From Alistipes sp. (GTDB taxonomy: Bacteria; Bacteroidota; Bacteroidia; Bacteroidales; Rikenellaceae): DNA of 7,016 nt. This document shows, one piece after another, positions 7,008 to 7,016 of the stretch (its first letter is position 1; each line of letters opens with the position of its first letter). Location of the stretch: positions 1 to 7,016 of the forward strand of contig JAGBIR010000138.1 of NCBI GenBank assembly GCA_017934845.1, in the 5' to 3' direction. The notes beneath the pieces are model-generated. The model was not told where the DNA came from. It saw nothing but the letters and a program-made list of their open reading frames with translations, and did no database searches. The position numbers were made by a program, and so were the translations under genes.

Positions 7008-7016
7008 TCTCCCCTA

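Larger units (their letters stand above)
6632..7016. repeat. Tandem array of composite palindromic intergenic repeats, cut by the window edge
   Basis: The 385 bases after the terminator hold no credible gene and are built from three modules. Module A (51 bp, begins CAGCCGTAACG, ends GACAGCAAGAA) occurs at 6632-6682, 6732-6782 and 6910-6960, with 4-5 differences between any two copies. Module B (51 bp, C-rich then G-rich palindrome) occurs at 6681-6731 and 6859-6909, two differences. Module C (35 bp, TATACCCCTCTG onward) occurs at 6789-6823 and 6982-7016, one difference. The order is A, then B-A-C plus a linker (6824-6858), then B-A-C with about 15 extra bases before C. B-to-B and A-to-A spacing is 178 bp. 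Each module contains inverted repeats: TTTCC/GGAAA in A, CTCCCCCTAAA/TTTAGGGGGAG in B, TGTCAC/GTGACA in C. No open frame or transposase is present. This resembles REP/MITE-like non-autonomous intergenic elements, but I cannot assign a named family. Confidence 0.85.

Noticed and set aside
6632..7016. CRISPR array
   Set aside because: Repeats are long, few, differ in order and themselves contain several palindromes. There are no uniform unique spacers and no cas gene.

Overview
The window looks like a polysaccharide- or glycan-utilisation region from a Bacteroidales-type (Bacteroidota) gut bacterium. Three things support this. All enzymes belong to families typical of that group (GH97, GH110, SGNH/sialate O-acetylesterase-like). 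Two proteins have Sec signal peptides and one has a lipoprotein signal. Starts are preceded by A-rich sequence with no Shine-Dalgarno motif, as is usual in Bacteroidota. Genus cannot be fixed from the sequence; an Alistipes- or Prevotella-like gut lineage is only a guess.

Layout, all genes on the + strand. 1-1185: a GH97 glycosidase, present only as barrel plus C-terminal domain. Its first ~21 codons look foreign to the rest. 1224-1274: a strong intrinsic terminator, then a short leader. 1319-2794, 2806-4527 and 4548-6533 form a tight three-gene operon with gaps of 11 and 20 nt. It encodes a secreted SGNH acetylesterase-like protein, a GH110 alpha-1,3-galactosidase-like lipoprotein and a complete secreted GH97 enzyme. 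6584-6620: a perfect 13-bp hairpin terminator with eight T closes the operon. 6632-7016: a non-coding tandem array of palindromic repeats (composite unit about 178 bp) running off the right edge.

How the genes fit together: both GH97 proteins carry the GFKVDF aspartate and the paired glutamates (E-x5-E) of the retaining, alpha-galactosidase-like branch of GH97, rather than the inverting SusB alpha-glucosidase branch. GH110 enzymes remove alpha-1,3-linked galactose, as in blood-group B or linear alpha-Gal caps. The esterase would remove O-acetyl groups. The inferred role is stepwise uncapping of acetylated, alpha-galactosylated glycans, such as mucin-type host glycans, with hydrolysis in the periplasm or at the cell surface. 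No SusC/SusD, regulator or transporter lies in the window, so the substrate is inferred from enzymes alone.

The least ordinary parts are the codon-usage break at the 5' end of the first gene and the repeat array. In the array, one repeated hairpin varies only at the N of a GNRA tetraloop when read on the minus strand, and one palindrome forms a minus-strand terminator.
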